This document shows, piece after piece, positions 14,659 through 18,072 of a stretch of DNA of 18,072 nucleotides. This stretch comes from an uncultured Clostridia bacterium (GTDB lineage Bacteria; Bacillota; Clostridia; Lachnospirales; CAG-274), in assembly GCA_947629215.1 (NCBI GenBank), contig CANRCU010000014.1, positions 1-18,072 of the forward strand. Reading direction: 5' to 3'. The notes under the pieces were generated by a model, which was given only the letters and a program-made list of their open reading frames with translations, was not told the origin of the DNA and ran no database searches. How positions within the stretch are numbered: the stretch's first letter is position 1; each line of letters begins with the position of its first letter. The position numbers were made by a program, and so were the translations under genes.

Positions 14659-15462
14659 TCAGGTCTTTACAAATCCCGTACCCGAAAACTTAGCTTCTTC
14701 TTTTGTCAGCGGTGCAACGAGCAATTTGCCCGTACCCCTGTACACATTGACAAGCCCTTCTCCGTTCACCGCCGAACCCAACAGGCTTTTTGACGAACGC
14801 TCCACCGTAAATTTAAGCGAATTTGACCATGCAATAGCATTATCGCCGTCGATCTTCACAACATCGTTTTCCATGATTATCTCAACAAGCTCCGCTCTCG
14901 GAACAGGGCTTTTCAAAACGGCATAACCGCTGCCTTTTAAGCAAAGATTAAACAAGCCCTCTCCGCCCGCAACTGCCGAGCTGAAATTTGAACGCATTGC
15001 AACGCTGTCTTTTACTTCATCGTCACAAGCCACAAAACTGCCGTCATCACAAACCATTTCCCCGTTCCATTCCGACAGGTCTTCTATCAGCATATGGTCA
15101 AAGGTCGGTTCTGTTATAACAATGCCTGTACCCTTGTAAACAGGCTTAACAACGGAATCACCCGTCATTTTGCTCTTTACTGCTTTACCGAGTATATCAC
15201 CCACACCTTTTATACCCGTCTGGCTTTCAACATTGCCGAACATCATCTTCATAGCGCCCGGATTAAGGCGTATTGCATCATTATTTATATCCACTTTCAA
15301 CTGACGCATACGGCAGCCCATTTTTGACATAAAATATGCCGTCTGCGCATTCCACGGGTATACGCTTAGATCACGAACAAATTCAAATATCGTAAACATA
15401 CCCTTTCTTTCAAGTACGACTATATCGTCATTCTGATCCACATAATTGTTTATTTTTATCAT
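14659..15462 (-). CDS. AIM24-family protein (TRAP-like beta-sandwich)
   Basis: A 267-residue protein of the AIM24 family (PF01987). Recognisable parts are the early AYFMSKMGCRMRQLKVDI segment, the glycine-rich VYKGTGIVITEPTF and YRGTGKLLVAPL repeats, and AVAGGEGLFNLCLKGSGYAV in the middle, which form the repeated beta-strands of this fold. Members occur in bacteria and in yeast mitochondria; no biochemical role is firmly established in bacteria. There are no signal peptide or membrane helices. The start at 15462 is chosen because AGGAGG lies six bases upstream; the earlier TTG would place this site inside the coding region. It begins 11 bases after the gltX stop and its ribosome binding site touches that stop, so it is the last gene of the gltX operon. 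Confidence 0.85.
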   Translation of the reverse strand: MIKINNYVDQNDDIVVLERKGMFTIFEFVRDLSVYPWNAQTAYFMSKMGCRMRQLKVDINNDAIRLNPGAMKMMFGNVESQTGIKGVGDILGKAVKSKMTGDSVVKPVYKGTGIVITEPTFDHMLIEDLSEWNGEMVCDDGSFVACDDEVKDSVAMRSNFSSAVAGGEGLFNLCLKGSGYAVLKSPVPRAELVEIIMENDVVKIDGDNAIAWSNSLKFTVERSSKSLLGSAVNGEGLVNVYRGTGKLLVAPLTKEEAKFSGTGFVKT

Positions 15463-15473
15463 GACCGTCCTCC

Positions 15474-16922
15474 TCAATTATTTTCTATCAACGCAAGCCC
15501 TTTTTCAAGCCTTGCTACGGTTTCGTTTTTGCCCAACAGTATGCACAACTCAGTTGCGCCGCACGGCGATGTCGGTTTTCCGCTCAGCGCCGTTCTTATC
15601 GGCCACAATATCTGACCGTTTTTCATGCCGTTTGCTTTCGCAAGTTCCACTAAATCGGCATAAAGTTCTTCGTTTGTCCATTTATCCGTACCCTTTAAAA
15701 ACGGTATTGTCAGCTTTAAGCTCGACGCCGCTATTTCGGGATCTGTTTTCATTTTTTTATGTGTGTAAAGCTCAACCGGATATTCGGGCAGTGTATCTAC
15801 AAAATCTACCATTTCCGCAATATCGTTGAATGTGCCTATACGTGTCTGTATAAAGCCCGCAAGCATTTTCAGGTCAATATCCGAGTGTACGCTTTTCTTC
15901 AAATATGGTAAAGCCATATCGTAAAATTCGTCAAAAGGCATCATTTTTATGTATTCGCCGTTCATCCATGTCAGCTTTACAATATCAAATATTGCAGGCG
16001 ATTTGCTTAGTCCCTTTACATCAAATGCCCTGATAAGCTCTTCCATTGTAAAAATTTCCTGATTGACCGACGGTGACCAGCCAAGCAAAGCTATATAATT
16101 TATAATTGCCTTCGGCAGATACCCCTTTTCAACAAGATCCTGAAACGACGCATCGCCGTTGCGTTTGCTGAGTTTTTGGTGTTGGTCTTTCATTACCGCA
16201 GGCAAATGCACATAAGTCGGTACTTCCCAGCCAAAAGCCTCGTAAAGCAGATTGTACTTCGGTGTTGAGGAAAGATACTCGCTGCCCCTTACAACATGGG
16301 TTATATTCATAAGATGATCGTCTATAACATTGGCAAAATTATATGTCGGGTATCCGTCCGCTTTTATAAGTATCTGATCTTCCATTTCGGCATTATCCAC
16401 GGTAATATCGCCGTAAACCTCGTCATGGAACGTAGTCGTACCCTCTTTTATTTTCTGGCGTATAACAAAGGGAACACCGTTTTTAAGGTTTTCTTCTATT
16501 TCTTCGGCTGAAAGCCCAAGACAATGCCTGTCGTAATGTGTAACGCTCTCGCCGTTTATCTCCGAGCCAAGGCTTTCAAGACGTTCTTTTGTACAAAAAC
16601 AGTAGTATGCCTCACCTTTTTCTATAAGCTGTTTCGCATATTCAATATAATCATTTTTACGCTCGCTCTGCACATACGGACCGTAATCGCCGCCTATATC
16701 CGGACCTTCGTCATGGGTTATACCGCTCATTTCAAGCGTTTTATATATAACATCGGTCGCGCCTTCCACAAAACGCTCTCTGTCCGTATCCTCAATTCTG
16801 AGTATAAAGCTGCCACCGTTTGATTTTGCTATAAGATATTCATAAAGCGCAGTGCGCAGATTGCCGATATGCATATATCCCGTCGGACTTGGCGCAAAGC
16901 GTGTTCTTACCGTTTTGTTCAT
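15474..16922 (-). CDS. gltX: Glutamyl-tRNA synthetase
   Basis: A 482-residue class I aminoacyl-tRNA synthetase that charges tRNA-Glu with glutamate in the cytoplasm. The Rossmann-fold catalytic domain shows RFAPSPTGYMHIGNLRTAL (8-26), with HIGN as the HIGH signature, LRIEDTDRERFVEGA (41-55), the HVVRGSEYLSSTPK region (209-222) and KLSKRNGD (250-257) as the KMSKS-type motif. The alpha-helical anticodon-binding part occupies the C-terminal third and includes PIRTALSGKPTSPCGATEL. As is usual in Firmicutes, it may also charge tRNA-Gln for later amidation by GatCAB; neither gat genes nor glnS are in this window. A GGAGC-type ribosome binding site precedes it. It is the third gene of an operon with two small membrane proteins upstream and the AIM24 gene downstream. 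Confidence 0.97.
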   Translation of the reverse strand: MNKTVRTRFAPSPTGYMHIGNLRTALYEYLIAKSNGGSFILRIEDTDRERFVEGATDVIYKTLEMSGITHDEGPDIGGDYGPYVQSERKNDYIEYAKQLIEKGEAYYCFCTKERLESLGSEINGESVTHYDRHCLGLSAEEIEENLKNGVPFVIRQKIKEGTTTFHDEVYGDITVDNAEMEDQILIKADGYPTYNFANVIDDHLMNITHVVRGSEYLSSTPKYNLLYEAFGWEVPTYVHLPAVMKDQHQKLSKRNGDASFQDLVEKGYLPKAIINYIALLGWSPSVNQEIFTMEELIRAFDVKGLSKSPAIFDIVKLTWMNGEYIKMMPFDEFYDMALPYLKKSVHSDIDLKMLAGFIQTRIGTFNDIAEMVDFVDTLPEYPVELYTHKKMKTDPEIAASSLKLTIPFLKGTDKWTNEELYADLVELAKANGMKNGQILWPIRTALSGKPTSPCGATELCILLGKNETVARLEKGLALIENN

Positions 16923-16940
16923 TTTATTGCTCCTTTGTTT

Positions 16941-17456
16941 TTATTCATAATTTGCCGTTGTTGTTTCACCGTCGTGTTGATTATCCCTGTTGTCAAATGC
17001 TTCCTGCGCATCTTCAAAACGTTGAGCCGCTGCCTCTATATCGGCAATATATGCCTCATAGCTTGCTATCTCCATACTGTTTGTTTCATAATGCGTACCA
17101 AGTTCTTTATTAAGCTCAAGCAACATTTTCGGGTCGTTCATATTCACACGGTTGCTGACATAAGTCAGCAGTATACCCGCATAATAGGCTTTACGCCTTA
17201 TGCTTTCGGCATTTTCTATATTTTGTTTATAAATATCCACATACGGACGGATATTTTCTTTTATATCCACTCTGCTGTCAAAGCTGTCACATACTTCAAC
17301 CACATTTTCCATTGCGGCTTTAAGTTCATTTTCAACAGCGCTTTCGCTTGCCGAACCTCCGATGACCAGTACAAAAAAAATCGCAAGCATGACCGCCGAT
17401 GCCGTACCAAGCAGTATTTCAACTGCCTCAAAAAATGAAATTCTTTTTCTCTTCAT
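16941..17456 (-). CDS. Unrecognised single-span membrane protein with helical outer region
   Basis: A 171-residue protein that I do not recognise. It has a basic N-terminus (MKRKR), one membrane helix at about 9-33 (rich in Ala, Val, Ile and Leu) and then about 135 residues with a strongly helical, charged composition, probably coiled coil and most likely outside the membrane. The end is acidic and polar (NRDNQHDGETTTANYE). It has no cysteine pair suggestive of metal binding. A GAGGAAAAA ribosome binding site supports the start. It lies 24 bases after the neighbouring four-helix membrane gene and 18 bases before gltX, so all appear to be one transcript. The two membrane proteins may act together; this is inference from position alone. 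Confidence 0.7.
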   Translation of the reverse strand: MKRKRISFFEAVEILLGTASAVMLAIFFVLVIGGSASESAVENELKAAMENVVEVCDSFDSRVDIKENIRPYVDIYKQNIENAESIRRKAYYAGILLTYVSNRVNMNDPKMLLELNKELGTHYETNSMEIASYEAYIADIEAAAQRFEDAQEAFDNRDNQHDGETTTANYE

Positions 17457-17480
17457 ATATTTTTCCTCTTTTGTATACTA

Positions 17481-17891
17481 TCAATATTGGCTTATAAATG
17501 CAACAAATCCCGCAACGACCGCAATTACCAATACTATCGAAACAGCGACCGCAGCTGCGGATATTTTCAGCATTTTTATTTCGCTGCTCCTGTCTACACC
17601 CTGCGGCACATCAAAATATAATGCAAGCGAAATAAAAAACCATACCACAGACACCATAGGCACGCCTATCAGCAGCACAATATAATACAAGAACTCACTT
17701 GTCATAGCCGTCGCCGCCGCCAGAATAGTCAGACCTATAAATATAACGCATACGGTCTTTCTTGTTTTTCGTTCAAAATATTCTTCTGCATCGGTCTTTT
17801 TTACACGTATAGTGAATATGACCGACAAAATAAGCATTATAAGCGGGATCCCGAATAATAATGCATAACGTATCATCTGCAAAACAGGCAT
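17481..17891 (-). CDS. Unrecognised small membrane protein with four predicted helices
   Basis: A 136-residue, strongly hydrophobic protein not matching a family I can name. Predicted membrane segments: about 6-28, 45-63, 66-93 and 105-133. A short charged loop (KKTDAEEYFERKTRK, 31-45) connects the first two, and a DVPQGVDRSSEIK loop precedes the last. It has a GGGAG ribosome binding site and a strong promoter about 40 bases upstream, and is the first gene of the operon that contains gltX. A location in the cytoplasmic membrane is evident; its role is unknown. Confidence 0.7.
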   Translation of the reverse strand: MPVLQMIRYALLFGIPLIMLILSVIFTIRVKKTDAEEYFERKTRKTVCVIFIGLTILAAATAMTSEFLYYIVLLIGVPMVSVVWFFISLALYFDVPQGVDRSSEIKMLKISAAAVAVSIVLVIAVVAGFVAFISQY

Positions 17892-17938
17892 ATTTTTTCT
17901 CCCGTGATCAATTTTTGACTATATCGCCATTTAGGGTT

Positions 17939-17967
17939 ATTATAACACAAATATCCCTTGCTTGCAA
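17939..17967 (-). promoter_or_regulatory. Promoter of the membrane-protein/gltX/AIM24 operon
   Basis: TTGCAA (17967-17962), 17 bases, TATAAT (17944-17939) preceded by TGT, giving an extended -10. Initiation is expected near 17932, about 40 bases before the first start codon. No T-box-like leader, which could have controlled a tRNA synthetase operon, fits in this short leader. Confidence 0.75.
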
Positions 17968-18001
17968 TATAAAAAGCAAAATTTATAATACAGACATTGT
18001 T

Positions 18002-18055
18002 AAGGTGTCAATGATAGGTTACACTTTTCTCAAGGCAAGTTGTCAAGGGTAAGGT
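18002..18055. repeat. Imperfect direct repeat at right edge, possible insertion-element end
   Basis: AAGGTGTCAA (18002-18011) and AAGTTGTCAA (18037-18046) are 35 bases apart, and the similarity extends further (14 of 19 bases). A TGT at 17998-18000 could mark an outer boundary. Repeated transposase-binding motifs inside a TGT-starting end are known from IS21-type elements, but the element would lie outside the window and no transposase is visible. The segment differs in feel from the AT-rich promoter DNA just to its left and contains no credible gene. Confidence 0.3.
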
Positions 18056-18072
18056 GGAGATTTTGCGAAGCA

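Noticed and set aside
17861..18052. 63-codon rightward frame at the right edge
   Set aside because: It runs across the gltX operon promoter and has no ribosome binding site or recognisable product.
1..18072. CRISPR arrays, tRNA or rRNA genes, toxin-antitoxin pairs, phage genes
   Set aside because: I looked on both strands and saw no regularly spaced repeats, no tRNA cloverleaf signature, no rRNA core sequence, and no gene pairs of toxin-antitoxin or phage type. The orphan recombinase alone does not indicate a mobile element.

Overview
The window looks like a chromosomal segment of a spore-forming, low-to-mid-GC Firmicute of the class Clostridia. The evidence is a SpoVB-type sporulation flippase, a paired glgC-glgD locus, groESL under a CIRCE operator, AGGAGG-type ribosome binding sites, sigma-A promoters with 17-base spacers, simple hairpin-plus-T terminators and heavy use of ATA for isoleucine. 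Nothing allows a genus to be named. There are 16 genes, two of unknown function, and no tRNA, rRNA, CRISPR array or complete mobile element.

Left part (1-8377, all leftward). The 5' end of a csoR-type metal repressor gene runs off the left edge. It is driven by a consensus promoter carrying two near-identical operators. Upstream come a gene for an ECF transporter S component with its own promoter and terminator, the glgC-glgD operon for ADP-glucose synthesis, a secreted protein with two copper-amine-oxidase-N-like repeats, groES-groEL behind CIRCE, and tmcAL (tRNA-Met cytidine acetylation). GlgC lacks 13 residues in frame right after its SGDH motif. Its partner GlgD keeps the equivalent stretch.

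Middle part (8494-14578, all rightward). A spoVB-like flippase gene is followed by a four-gene operon with its own promoter: a TtcA-family PP-loop ATPase, a large multi-spanning membrane protein resembling GT-C glycosyltransferases, a complete tyrosine recombinase, and a flavodoxin-fold protein with a CX2CX2CX4C cysteine cluster. A bidirectional hairpin separates it from the next block.

Right part (14659-17891, leftward). One operon holds a four-helix small membrane protein, a single-span coiled membrane protein, gltX and an AIM24-family protein. The last 75 bases contain an imperfect direct repeat that may be the end of an insertion element.

Most of the content is housekeeping: translation and tRNA modification, protein folding, storage carbohydrate, cell-envelope export and vitamin uptake. 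No clearly new multi-gene system was found. The points most worth checking are the GlgC deletion, the csoR promoter layout, the possible leader ORF of glgC, the mixed operon around the recombinase, and the unknown membrane pair linked to gltX.
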